From an uncultured Cytophagaceae bacterium (GTDB taxonomy: Bacteria > Bacteroidota > Bacteroidia > Cytophagales > Spirosomataceae): DNA of 37,733 bases. The notes beneath the pieces were generated by a model. That model was given only the letters and a program-made list of their open reading frames with translations, had not been told where the DNA came from and ran no database searches. Positions 16,066 through 24,991 of the stretch are shown here, in pieces. Positions within the stretch are counted from its first letter, which is position 1; each line of letters opens with the position of its first letter. The position numbers and the translations under genes were made by a program. The stretch is from assembly GCA_903933935.1 (NCBI GenBank), contig CAIZMB010000096.1:1-37733 (forward strand). Reading direction: 5' to 3'.

Positions 16066-17400
16066 ATGAAAAAACAATTTCTATTAATCGCCTCATTTAT
16101 TTTACATTTTTCACTGGTCAATGCCCAAACGGCTTTGAAGCCTTCCATTAATCAAAAATCGGATGCGTTGAAAGATCAAGTAATTGCTTGGCGACGAGAT
16201 TTTCATGAGCATCCAGAATTAGGGAATCAAGAGTTTAGGACGGCTGGCATTATAGCCGCGCATTTGAAATCTTTAGGATTAGAAGTACAAGAAAAAGTGG
16301 CTATCACGGGTGTAGTTGGAATTTTACGTGGTGGCAAGCCAGGTCCGGTGGTTGCGTTGCGTGCTGATATGGACGCTTTGCCCGTGACTGAACGAGGAAA
16401 TTTGCCGTTTAAATCGAAAGTAGAAGTAGTCTACAACGGTCAAAAAACAGGCGTTATGCATGCCTGTGGTCATGATTCACATGTGGCGATGTTGATGGCG
16501 GTAGCTCAAATTTTAGCTTCCGAAAAGGCTAATTTAGCCGGTACGGTTAAGTTTATTTTTCAGCCATCAGAGGAGGGAGTTTACAATGAAAAAGGAGAAA
16601 AAATTATCTCTGGGGCAGAATTGATGGTGAAGGAAGGGGTTTTAGAAAATCCTAAAGTGGATGTTATTTTTGGTTTACATATTGAAGCCCAATCTGATTT
16701 AGGTTTAATCGAATATAGACCTGAAGCTACGATGGCTGGCGTGGACCAGCTGGATATTAAGGTCAATGGAAAGCAAGCGCATGGGGCTAATCCTTGGGCG
16801 GGAGTAGACCCCATTGTTATTGCATCTCAAATTGTCATGGGTTTACAGACGATCGTTTCAAGGAGTGTTAATATTTCAGAAAATCCTGCAGTTGTAACAG
16901 TGGGGGCTATTCATAGTGGTATTCGTCAGAATATTATTCCTGAAAGTGCTCATATGATTGGAACAATTCGAACCTTCGATCCAGCTCAGCGAGAATTAGT
17001 GCATCGTCGAATCAACGAAATTGCCACCAATATAGCCCTAAGTGGGGGAGGGAAAGCCGATGTTACGATAGGTACTGGATATCCAGTGACCTACAATAAT
17101 CCTAAATTAGTTGAAAACATGCTGCCTACATTAAACGGCATCAATGGAAAAGAAGGCGTTAGTTTAATACATGCGCACATGGGTGCGGAAGACTTCAGTT
17201 ATTTCCAAGAGAAAGTACCTGGTATTTTCTTCTTTTTGGGGGCAAGGCCTGCGGGCAAAAAGGCCACCGAAGTAGCTGCGCACCATACACCTGACTTTTA
17301 TTTGGACGAATCACAATTTCAAGTTGGCGTAAAAGCATTGAGTCATTTAGTTGTTGATTATTTCGATCAATCAATGAATGTTAAAAAATTGAAAAAATAA
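16066..17400 (+). CDS. Secreted M20-family amidohydrolase
   Basis: This 444-residue protein has a signal peptide (MKKQFLLIASFILHFSLVNAQ) and an M20D aminoacylase/carboxypeptidase-like fold. The first metal site lies in MHACGHDSHVAML at 131-143 (Cys134, His136). Further ligands are the SEEG pair Glu169/Glu170, His205 in FGLHIE, and the C-terminal HAHMGAEDFSYF. RADMDALPV at 99-107 is also diagnostic. Relatives release amino acids from N-acyl or peptide substrates such as hippurate or indole-3-acetyl amino acids. The specificity here is open. It has its own leader region and no co-directional partner within 100 bases, so it is probably a single-gene unit. Confidence 0.92.
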   Translation: MKKQFLLIASFILHFSLVNAQTALKPSINQKSDALKDQVIAWRRDFHEHPELGNQEFRTAGIIAAHLKSLGLEVQEKVAITGVVGILRGGKPGPVVALRADMDALPVTERGNLPFKSKVEVVYNGQKTGVMHACGHDSHVAMLMAVAQILASEKANLAGTVKFIFQPSEEGVYNEKGEKIISGAELMVKEGVLENPKVDVIFGLHIEAQSDLGLIEYRPEATMAGVDQLDIKVNGKQAHGANPWAGVDPIVIASQIVMGLQTIVSRSVNISENPAVVTVGAIHSGIRQNIIPESAHMIGTIRTFDPAQRELVHRRINEIATNIALSGGGKADVTIGTGYPVTYNNPKLVENMLPTLNGINGKEGVSLIHAHMGAEDFSYFQEKVPGIFFFLGARPAGKKATEVAAHHTPDFYLDESQFQVGVKALSHLVVDYFDQSMNVKKLKK

Positions 17401-17445
17401 GACTATCCTTATGCCTAATAGGATTGTTGGGCTTTAATTTGTGAT

Positions 17446-17453
17446 TATTTTTG
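17446..17453 (+). promoter_or_regulatory. Bacteroidota -7 promoter element for the rhamnose operon
   Basis: TATTTTTG is an exact TAnnTTTG match 51 bases before the first start codon. TTG triplets at 17424-17429 lie 16-19 bases upstream and could serve as the -33 element. No clear regulator-binding repeat was seen in the 104-base gap. Confidence 0.5.
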
Positions 17454-17504
17454 ATTGCAAATTATACTACTTAACTACTTCGTATTAATAATTAATTTAA
17501 GACA

Positions 17505-19628
17505 ATGTCAAAAAAATACAATCACGTTTCATACCTCTGGGACGACGCAAAAGCCGAAGCGATGAAAGGCAATGAGGTGGATTTGTTTATTTACCGATCT
17601 AATTTATTGGGTGCTGATTTGCGCTTAACAAATTATGGGGGAGGAAACACTTCCGTAAAGATAAAAGATAAAGATCCTTTGACGGGTTCTGAGACGGATG
17701 TGATGTGGATAAAAGGATCTGGTGGAGATATTGGTACTTTAAAAAAATCAGGTTGTGCGGCATTGTACATGGACCGATTCAAATCGTTAGAAAATGTATA
17801 TCGTGGCTTAGAGCATGAAGATGAAATGGTTGAATTGTTCAATTATTGCATTTTTGATTTAGCATCAAAAGCTCCTTCCATTGATACTCCTTTACATGGT
17901 TTTTTGCCATTTAAACATATAGATCACCTTCATCCAGATGCGGCTATTGCCATAGCAGCAGCGAAAGATGGTAAAAAAATAACGGATGAGTTGTTTGGTG
18001 GGCAAATTGGTTGGGTTGGCTGGCAACGTCCTGGATACGATTTAGGTTTACAGTTGAGAGCTTGTCTTTCAGAAGCGGCTTCTCGTGGTGTAGCATTAAA
18101 AGGCATCATGTTAGGTTCTCATGGATTATTTACCTGGGCTGATACTTCCTATGATTGTTACATTAATACGTTAGAAGTCATTGAAAAATGTGCTGAATAC
18201 ATTGCTTCCAAGGAGGGCGTTGCACGTCCTGTTTTTGGTGGATCAAAGATATCAAGTCTTGCTCCAGAAGCGCGCAAGGCTCAAGCATCCGCTTTAGCAC
18301 CTATTTTGAGGGGTTTCTGTTCATCTCATGTGCAAATGATCGGTCATTTTTCAGATGATGAGCGCATTTTGCAATACATTAATTCCAATGATTTGGATCG
18401 TTTAGCGCCTTTAGGTACTTCTTGTCCAGACCATTTCTTGAGAACTAAAATTTCTCCTTTGGTTTTGAACCTTACACCGGATCAAGATCTTAGTGATTTA
18501 AATGCCATTAAAGCTCAATTAGAGCCTTTATTTGTTGCTTATCGGGATATGTATGCCTCTTACCATGAGACATGTAAACACCCGAATAGTCCAGCGATGA
18601 GAGATCCAAATCCTGTGGTTATTTTATATCCAGGAGTCGGAATGTTTACTTTCGCGAAAGATAAGCAGACCTCTCGTGTGGCAAATGAGTTTTATTTAAA
18701 TGCCATTAATGTGATGCGTGGAGCGGAGGCGATTTCTTCGTATACCTCATTGCCGCGCCAAGAAGCATTTGATATTGAGTATTGGTTATTAGAAGAAGCT
18801 AAATTGCAACGAATGCCTAAGCCTAAATCTTTGTCGGGCCGAGTAGCTTTTGTGACGGGATCAGCAGGAGGTATCGGAAAAGCGATTGCGAAAAAAATGG
18901 CTCAAGAAGGAGCATGCATTGTTTTAAACGATGTTAATCCGGATCGTTTGGCTGAGGCTAAAGAAGAGTTTATTGGTTTGTTTGGCCGTGATTCAGTGAC
19001 TACGGTGATTGCGGATGTAACAAGTCAGCCTTCCATCGAGCAAGCCTTGAAGGATGCCAGTTTAGCCTTTGGTGGGATAGATTTGATTGTAAACAATGCC
19101 GGAATAAGTATTTCAAAAGGTATTTTAGAGCATACCCAAGAAGATTGGGATCGTTTATACAACATATTAGTGAAGGGGCAATATTTAGTCTCTCAGGCAG
19201 CTGTTGCCATCATGAGAAAACAAGGCTTAGGGGGCGATATTATCAATATTGTTTCTAAAAACGCATTTGTTGCCGGACCTAATAATGTGGGTTATGGATC
19301 AGCTAAGGCTGCCCAAGCACACATGACTAGGTTGTTGGCCGCTGAACTTGGCGAAGATCAAATTCGCGTAAACACGGTAAATCCAGATGCTGTTATTGCT
19401 GATTCCAATATTTGGGCAGGCGGTTGGGCCGAAGGTAGAGCGAAAGCTTACGGCATTACAGTGGCGGAATTACCCGCTTTTTACGCCAAAAGAACTATTT
19501 TAAATAAGTCGGTATTGCCAGAAGACATCGCCAATGCATGTTTTGCTTTTGTGGGTGGTTTATTGAGTAAGTCGACTGGAAATGCCTTGAATGTGGATGG
19601 TGGAGTAGCTGCTGGTTTTTTAAGATAG
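17505..19628 (+). CDS. rhaEW: Bifunctional rhamnulose-1-phosphate aldolase / lactaldehyde dehydrogenase
   Basis: This 707-residue protein fuses two enzymes. Residues about 1-420 form a class II aldolase domain (NYGGGNTSVK at 43-52, zinc-type histidines around KHIDHLHPD at 137-145, LGSHGLF at 203-209) that splits L-rhamnulose-1-phosphate into DHAP and L-lactaldehyde. Residues about 440-707 form a short-chain dehydrogenase (TGSAGGIG at 451-458, NNAG at 530-533, Ser584, YGSAK at 597-601) that oxidises lactaldehyde to lactate. The fusion is a known alternative to separate RhaD and AldA and is called RhaEW. Next to the isomerase and kinase genes the assignment is firm. It is the first gene of the operon. 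Confidence 0.93.
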   Translation: MSKKYNHVSYLWDDAKAEAMKGNEVDLFIYRSNLLGADLRLTNYGGGNTSVKIKDKDPLTGSETDVMWIKGSGGDIGTLKKSGCAALYMDRFKSLENVYRGLEHEDEMVELFNYCIFDLASKAPSIDTPLHGFLPFKHIDHLHPDAAIAIAAAKDGKKITDELFGGQIGWVGWQRPGYDLGLQLRACLSEAASRGVALKGIMLGSHGLFTWADTSYDCYINTLEVIEKCAEYIASKEGVARPVFGGSKISSLAPEARKAQASALAPILRGFCSSHVQMIGHFSDDERILQYINSNDLDRLAPLGTSCPDHFLRTKISPLVLNLTPDQDLSDLNAIKAQLEPLFVAYRDMYASYHETCKHPNSPAMRDPNPVVILYPGVGMFTFAKDKQTSRVANEFYLNAINVMRGAEAISSYTSLPRQEAFDIEYWLLEEAKLQRMPKPKSLSGRVAFVTGSAGGIGKAIAKKMAQEGACIVLNDVNPDRLAEAKEEFIGLFGRDSVTTVIADVTSQPSIEQALKDASLAFGGIDLIVNNAGISISKGILEHTQEDWDRLYNILVKGQYLVSQAAVAIMRKQGLGGDIINIVSKNAFVAGPNNVGYGSAKAAQAHMTRLLAAELGEDQIRVNTVNPDAVIADSNIWAGGWAEGRAKAYGITVAELPAFYAKRTILNKSVLPEDIANACFAFVGGLLSKSTGNALNVDGGVAAGFLR

Positions 19629-19630
19629 AT

Positions 19631-20890
19631 ATGGATATTTCGAGTCATAATGAAGGTTTAGTAGGGAGGCATCAGCGCCAACTTGAATTTCTGACCAGTG
19701 AGGTGAGTGTGCCTTCAAGTCTAATTCAAAAATTGAAAGATTTTCAAATTGCAATTCCTTCATGGGCTTTAGGCACAGGTGGTACACGATTTGGGCGGTT
19801 TTCAGCGGGAGGAGAGCCTAGAAATTTAGAGGAGAAAATTGCCGATGTTGGTTTGTTGCACTCGTTGAATAAATCTTCAGGTGCCATCTCATTGCATATT
19901 CCGTGGGATATTCCCTCGGATCCTAAGGCCATTATGACCTTGGCTGCTCAGTATGGTTTAGCCTTTGACGCAGTAAATTCAAATACGTTTCAAGACCAAT
20001 CGGGCCAAGCGCTTTCATATAAATTCGGGTCTTTACAACACGTTTCTAAGGCAACGCGTAAGCAAGCCATAGATCATAATATTGAAGTTATTAAACATGG
20101 TGTGAGTTTGGGTTCTAAATCCTTAACGGTTTGGTTGTCCGACGGGTCTTGTTTTCCTGGCCAATTGAATTTCAGAAAAACATATCAAAGAACAGTTGAA
20201 AGTTTAGAAGAGATTTATGCGGCATTGCCTTCCGATTGGAAATTATATTTAGAATATAAAGCGTATGAACCTAATTTCTATTCGACGACCGTTGGCGACT
20301 GGGGTGCTTCCTATTCCATGGTAAATAAATTAGGTCCGAAAGCGTATACTTTAGTCGATTTAGGTCATCATTTACCCAACGCAAACATTGAACAAATTGT
20401 ATCAATCTTGTTGATGGAAGGTAAATTAGGTGGATTCCATTTCAATGATTCCAAATATGGAGATGACGATTTAACCGCCGGATCGATCAAGCCTTATCAG
20501 TTGTTTTTAATTTTCAATGAGTTAGTGGAAGGGATGGATGCGAATGGAATGAACCACGCAAAAGACCTTGGTTGGATGATTGATGCTTCACATAATGTGA
20601 AGGATCCTTTAGAAGACTTAATGCAATCTGTTGAAGCAATTCAAATTGCCTATGCTCAGGCTTTATTAGTGGATCAAAAAGCATTGGAAATTGCCCGTGA
20701 CGAAAATGATGTTGTAAAATGCCAAGAAATTTTACAAGCCGCTTTTAGGACAGATGTACGTTCACTCGTAGCTCAGGCTCGTTTGGAATTAGGGGGAGCT
20801 TTGGATCCTTTGGCATATTTTAGAAATACAAATGCGCGTGCAAAATTGATCGAAACGCGCGGAGAAAAAACGCAGGCTACTGGATTATAA
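19631..20890 (+). CDS. rhaI: L-rhamnose isomerase, RhaI type
   Basis: This 419-residue TIM-barrel isomerase resembles the Pseudomonas stutzeri-type L-rhamnose isomerase rather than E. coli RhaA. Its probable metal ligands are Glu208 (YLEYKAYEP), Asp243 (LVDLGHH), His270 (GFHFNDSKYG) and Asp318 (MIDASH). The spacing of the first three equals that of the P. stutzeri enzyme as I recall it. IPSWALGTGGTRFGRF at 42-57 is also typical. It converts L-rhamnose to L-rhamnulose in the cytoplasm. It lies 2 bases after the aldolase gene, and its stop overlaps the kinase start by one base (TAATG). Confidence 0.93.
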   Translation: MDISSHNEGLVGRHQRQLEFLTSEVSVPSSLIQKLKDFQIAIPSWALGTGGTRFGRFSAGGEPRNLEEKIADVGLLHSLNKSSGAISLHIPWDIPSDPKAIMTLAAQYGLAFDAVNSNTFQDQSGQALSYKFGSLQHVSKATRKQAIDHNIEVIKHGVSLGSKSLTVWLSDGSCFPGQLNFRKTYQRTVESLEEIYAALPSDWKLYLEYKAYEPNFYSTTVGDWGASYSMVNKLGPKAYTLVDLGHHLPNANIEQIVSILLMEGKLGGFHFNDSKYGDDDLTAGSIKPYQLFLIFNELVEGMDANGMNHAKDLGWMIDASHNVKDPLEDLMQSVEAIQIAYAQALLVDQKALEIARDENDVVKCQEILQAAFRTDVRSLVAQARLELGGALDPLAYFRNTNARAKLIETRGEKTQATGL

Positions 20891-22257
20891 TGGGGGATCG
20901 CATGAAGGTCATGGCAGTTTTTGACATTGGTAAAACAAATAAAAAAGTTTTCCTTTGGAATGAATTGTATCAGATCGTCTTCGAACGCCAACAAAATTTC
21001 AATGAAATTCCTGATGAGGATGGTTTTCTAGGGGAGGATCTACCAGCCGTTCGTTCGTGGATGTTGCAAACTTTTGCTGAAATTAATGCCCATCCTGAAT
21101 ATCAAATATGTGCACTTAATTTTTCTGGATATGGGGCAACCGTCGTGTTTGTTGACGAAAAAGGTCATGCGGTTAGTCCACTCTATAATTATTTGAAAGC
21201 TTTTCCTGAGGGGCTTTTCCCCTATTCAAATTATGGGGGTGAGGATGAATTTGCTCGAGCAACAGCTTCACCTATTTTAGGTAATTTGAATTCAGGACTT
21301 CAGGCCTTCCGAGTGTCTCAGGTAAGTACTGATGTTTGGAGTAAAACTAGGTGGGTTATGCATTGGCCTAATTTTTTATCGTCCATTTTTACGGGAAATT
21401 TTGCTTCTGAAATCACATCGATTGGCTGCCATACTGCCTTTTGGGATTTTGATAAAAAAACGTATCATGATTGGGTGACCGATTTTGGCCTAAGAAATAA
21501 ATTGCCAGAAATAGCACCATCAAATACTTCCTATCTGAATGAGGAAACGAAGATTCCGGTGGGTTTAGGTTTACATGATTCTTCATCCGCATTAGTTCCT
21601 TATTTGCGCGTAATGGATTCCCCTTTTTTACTGCTATCTACGGGGACTTGGTGTATTGCCATGAATCCCTTTGATGAAAAACCATTGTCAGCGATCGAGT
21701 TAAAAAATGATGTCTTATGTTTTTTACAAGGGAATGGGAAACCTGTAAAGGCGGCTCGTTTATTTGCAGGAAATACCCATGAGATTCAAATTAAGAGATT
21801 ACAAGAGCATTATCAAGTATCGCCAACTCACTATAAAACTGTGGAATTTGAAACTTCTTATCTAGCGGTTTTGGATGATCAAATGAAAAATATTCCTTCT
21901 GTTGAGCAAGCGCATATGAATTATTTGGTGGATTGTGTTTTTAATGTTAGGGATCTAAACAAATTCCCGACCTACGAGTTAGCGTATGTGCAATTGATGA
22001 TTGATTTGGCGTGCCAACAAATATTTTCATTGAGGTTGTTGTTAAAAGAAGATAGTCCAGTGACCAAAATATTAGTCGACGGAGGATTTAGTAAAAACCC
22101 ATTATATATGAATTTCTTAGTTCATGCTTTTCCAGCTTTTGAAATTTATGGGGCGGAAGTTGCTCAGGCAAGCTCTTTAGGAGCTGCATTGATGATGCAT
22201 GAAACTTGGAACACCAAAGATATCCCTATGGATCTCGTAAAAATTAAAAAATTTTAA
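20890..22257 (+). CDS. rhaK: Rhamnulokinase-like FGGY carbohydrate kinase
   Basis: This 455-residue sugar kinase of the FGGY/actin-fold family has the N-terminal phosphate loop AVFDIGKTNKKVFLW, a central LSTGTWCIAMNPF, and a C-terminal adenosine-binding VDGGFSKNPLYM. Its place directly after the rhamnose isomerase gene implies phosphorylation of L-rhamnulose at O-1. It is divergent from E. coli RhaB, so the assignment leans on context. The ATG at 20890 overlaps the upstream TAA; a second ATG at 20902 is preceded by GGGGGAT and could be the true start, shortening the protein by four residues. Confidence 0.88.
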   Translation: MGDRMKVMAVFDIGKTNKKVFLWNELYQIVFERQQNFNEIPDEDGFLGEDLPAVRSWMLQTFAEINAHPEYQICALNFSGYGATVVFVDEKGHAVSPLYNYLKAFPEGLFPYSNYGGEDEFARATASPILGNLNSGLQAFRVSQVSTDVWSKTRWVMHWPNFLSSIFTGNFASEITSIGCHTAFWDFDKKTYHDWVTDFGLRNKLPEIAPSNTSYLNEETKIPVGLGLHDSSSALVPYLRVMDSPFLLLSTGTWCIAMNPFDEKPLSAIELKNDVLCFLQGNGKPVKAARLFAGNTHEIQIKRLQEHYQVSPTHYKTVEFETSYLAVLDDQMKNIPSVEQAHMNYLVDCVFNVRDLNKFPTYELAYVQLMIDLACQQIFSLRLLLKEDSPVTKILVDGGFSKNPLYMNFLVHAFPAFEIYGAEVAQASSLGAALMMHETWNTKDIPMDLVKIKKF

Positions 22258-22258
22258 C

Positions 22259-22972
22259 ATGCGTGTAGCTCTATTTGTACCTTGTTATGTAGACCAATTT
22301 TACCCTCAGGTGGCCATAGCGACCTTGGAATTATTGGAGAAACTAGGTATTGAAGTTCACGTTCCTTCCAATCAAACTTGTTGCGGCCAACCCATGGCCA
22401 ATTCTGGTTTTGCTTCCTCCACGGAGGGTTGTGATACCAATTTTTCTAAAAACTTTGATGGGTTTGACTACATCGTGGGTCCTTCGGGTTCATGTATTTT
22501 GCATTTAAAGGAACATCATCCATCAGAAAAGATTAGAAAAAGTGTGTTTGAAATTTGTGAGTTTTTAGTGGATGTACTTAAAGTAAAATCGTTATCAGCT
22601 AATTTCCCTCATAAAATAGGCTTGCATCAGAGTTGCCATGGCCAGCGAGGCTTACACCTAAGTTCGATGACTGAGTTAAATGAAAAGCCATTTTCCAAGC
22701 TAGCTTCTTTATTGGATTTAGTCAAGGGCGTGGAATATGTGTACCCTGAGCGTGCGGATGAATGTTGTGGTTTTGGGGGTACTTTTTGCGTAACGGAAGA
22801 GGCAGTCTCTGTTCGTATGGGTCAGGATCGAGTGGAATCGCATTTGAAAAACGGAATCGAATTTATTGTGGGTGGCGATACTTCCTGCTTAATGCACATG
22901 GAAGGTATTTTAAAAAGACAAGGCTCAAAAGTTCAAGTGAAACACATTGTAGAAATCTTAAATCATGCTTAA
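22259..22972 (+). CDS. lutA: Lactate oxidation Fe-S protein LutA
   Basis: This 237-residue protein has two CCG-type cysteine motifs, TCCGQPMANSGF in the first half and DECCGFGGTFCV in the second, as in LutA/YkgE and heterodisulfide-reductase-like subunits. It opens with VALFVPCYVDQFYP, the family start. With LutB and LutC it forms the iron-sulfur complex that oxidises L-lactate to pyruvate. In this operon the lactate would come from lactaldehyde produced by the fused aldolase/dehydrogenase. It starts one base after the kinase stop and overlaps lutB by 8 bases. Confidence 0.93.
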   Translation: MRVALFVPCYVDQFYPQVAIATLELLEKLGIEVHVPSNQTCCGQPMANSGFASSTEGCDTNFSKNFDGFDYIVGPSGSCILHLKEHHPSEKIRKSVFEICEFLVDVLKVKSLSANFPHKIGLHQSCHGQRGLHLSSMTELNEKPFSKLASLLDLVKGVEYVYPERADECCGFGGTFCVTEEAVSVRMGQDRVESHLKNGIEFIVGGDTSCLMHMEGILKRQGSKVQVKHIVEILNHA

Positions 22973-24323
22973 TCACGCGGAGGCTTCTGAGAAATTTATT
23001 GCCGATGCTGAGCGCACCACTTGGCACGATGAAACCCTTTGGTTTGTCAGGTCCAAGCGGGATAAAGTTTCAAAATTATTGCCTGAGTGGGAAGCTTTGC
23101 GTGAGCAAGCATCCTCAATTAAAGACCATACACTGGCAAACTTGGGTCAGTATTTGGAGGAGTTTGAGGCGAAGGCACAGAAAAATGGAATCATTGTTCA
23201 TTGGGCCAAAGACGCGCAAGAACACAATGAAATTGTTCATTCGATCATTTCAAAACATGGAGGAAAGGCATTAGTGAAGAGTAAATCCATGCTGACGGAG
23301 GAATGTCATTTGAATGAGTTTTTGACCAAAAAAGGGGTAGAGGTTGTGGATACAGATTTGGGTGAACGTATTGTCCAATTTAGAAATGAGGTTCCTAGCC
23401 ATATCGTTTTGCCTGCCATTCACTTGAAAAAAGAGGATGTTGGCGAGACATTTCATGAATTTTTAGGAACGCCAAAAGGAAATAAAGATCCACAGTTTTT
23501 GACTGAGGCGGCACGCCAACATTTACGCGGGTATTTCTTAGGAGCCAATGTAGCCATCACAGGCGTCAATTTTGCTGTGGCGGAGACGGGTGAATTTGTT
23601 GTTTGCACGAATGAAGGGAATGCCGATATGGGAGCGCATTTAGCCAAAGTTCATATTGCTTGCATGGGCATTGAAAAAATGATTCCTAAGCGAAAAGATC
23701 TCGGTGTATTTTTGAGATTGTTAGCTAGAAGTGCTACGGGCCAATTAATCACTACGTATTCAAGTCATTTTGCGAAACCACGTGAGGGACAAGAAATGCA
23801 CATTGTGTTGGTGGATAATGGTCGCACACGCCAATTGGCCCGCGACGAGTTCCGTAATTCCTTAAAGTGTATTCGCTGTGCTGCTTGTTTTAATACCTGT
23901 CCTGTATATCGTAGGAGTGGGGGACATAGTTATCACCAACCGGTGGCTGGACCGATCGGTTCGATTTTAGCACCTAATTTTGATAAGTCGGCCAATGTCG
24001 ATTTACCCTTTGCCAGTACACTTTGTGGATCATGTTCCAATGTGTGTCCGGTGAAAATTAATATTCATGAGCAGTTATGGTTTTGGCGTCAGGATTTAAT
24101 GAAAGAAGGTTTGGCGCCAATAGGTAAGTCCTTGTCGATGAAGGGAATGGCCTTTGTTTTTTCTAACCCTACTATTTTCAGGATGGCCGGATATATGGGG
24201 CGTCTTGTGATGCGGTTTGCTCCTTTTATCGTAAATAACAGCTTTAATCCTTGGTTCAAACAGCGAGAAATGCCAGATGCGCCTAAGGAAAGTTTTCAAT
24301 CTTGGTATAAAAATCGAAAATAA
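22965..24323 (+). CDS. lutB: Lactate oxidation Fe-S protein LutB
   Basis: This 452-residue protein has an N-terminal LUD domain (TGVNFAVAETGEFVVCTNEGN around 199-219) and a C-terminal ferredoxin-like part. That part carries cysteines C302, C305, C308 and C312 (CIRCAACFNTCP) and C354, C357 and C361 (CGSCSNVCP) for 4Fe-4S clusters. The 'NEGNAD' and 'DNGRTRQLARDE' segments are typical of LutB/YkgF. It carries electrons within the L-lactate oxidising complex. Start codon overlaps the end of lutA; lutC follows without any gap. Confidence 0.94.
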   Translation: MLNHAEASEKFIADAERTTWHDETLWFVRSKRDKVSKLLPEWEALREQASSIKDHTLANLGQYLEEFEAKAQKNGIIVHWAKDAQEHNEIVHSIISKHGGKALVKSKSMLTEECHLNEFLTKKGVEVVDTDLGERIVQFRNEVPSHIVLPAIHLKKEDVGETFHEFLGTPKGNKDPQFLTEAARQHLRGYFLGANVAITGVNFAVAETGEFVVCTNEGNADMGAHLAKVHIACMGIEKMIPKRKDLGVFLRLLARSATGQLITTYSSHFAKPREGQEMHIVLVDNGRTRQLARDEFRNSLKCIRCAACFNTCPVYRRSGGHSYHQPVAGPIGSILAPNFDKSANVDLPFASTLCGSCSNVCPVKINIHEQLWFWRQDLMKEGLAPIGKSLSMKGMAFVFSNPTIFRMAGYMGRLVMRFAPFIVNNSFNPWFKQREMPDAPKESFQSWYKNRK

Positions 24324-24872
24324 ATGAGCTCGAGATCAGAAATTTTTGGGGCAATTAAGGCCTTAGAGAAAAGAGAAATTTCTCATCCTGGCGATTTTAA
24401 GAGCTATTCGGCGACTAAGGATCCTGTGGGTGACTTTAAAAATTCCTTGTCGATTGTTGGTGCCATGTGCATAGAAGTAGAAAACAAGAAGAATGCTGAG
24501 GCTCGCTTAAGTGAAATTTATCCGGATTTACAGCGTTACGCCTCACAGGATGTGGTGGCTAATGGCCTCGATTTAGAGGCCGTTGACGTATTAGAAATTG
24601 ACGGAATGTTTGGGGTAGCAGAGAATGGTGCTATTTGGTTATCGGATCAGTTTTTACCTAATCGAGTGGCGCCCTTTATATGCCAACATTTAGTTATTTA
24701 TGTGGCTAAATCGGAGATCGTAGCCACGCTTCACGAAGCTTATGAGCGCTTGGATGGGAATTATGCTGATTTTGGCTTGTTTCTTTCAGGCCCTTCAAAG
24801 ACAGCTGATATTGAACAATCCTTGGTCATAGGAGCCCATGGGGCGCGCAGTTTATGTGTCGTACTTACCTAG
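24324..24872 (+). CDS. lutC: Lactate utilization protein LutC
   Basis: This 182-residue LUD-domain protein is the third subunit of the LutABC lactate oxidation complex. Visible features are FGVAENGAIWLSDQ in the middle, ICQHLVIYVAKSEIV, and the C-terminal SGPSKTADIEQSLVIGAHGA, which is the LutC/YkgG signature. The start ATG follows the lutB stop directly (TAAATG). It is the last gene of the rhamnose-lactate operon; a 119-base gap with an AT-rich inverted repeat follows. Confidence 0.93.
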   Translation: MSSRSEIFGAIKALEKREISHPGDFKSYSATKDPVGDFKNSLSIVGAMCIEVENKKNAEARLSEIYPDLQRYASQDVVANGLDLEAVDVLEIDGMFGVAENGAIWLSDQFLPNRVAPFICQHLVIYVAKSEIVATLHEAYERLDGNYADFGLFLSGPSKTADIEQSLVIGAHGARSLCVVLT

Positions 24873-24915
24873 TAAAAAGGGCTTGCATTAAGATTTTATT
24901 ATTTTGTGGTTTTGT

Positions 24916-24937
24916 CTTTTATTCAATAAAATAAAAG
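24916..24937 (+). terminator. AT-rich hairpin after lutC (possible terminator)
   Basis: CTTTTATT at 24916-24923 pairs perfectly with AATAAAAG at 24930-24937 across a 6-nt loop, and T-rich sequence follows within a few bases. The stem has only two G-C pairs, so it would be a weak terminator, allowing read-through into the downstream oxidoreductase operon. Confidence 0.35.
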
Positions 24938-24991
24938 GATTATTTTTTGCATTTTTTTTTATAACTTGGTATCTCAACCTATTTAATCAAA

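Noticed and set aside
22762-23274. 170-codon open frame across the lutA/lutB junction
   Set aside because: It overlaps two well-supported genes in another frame and its product is rich in Arg, Trp and Cys with no family resemblance.
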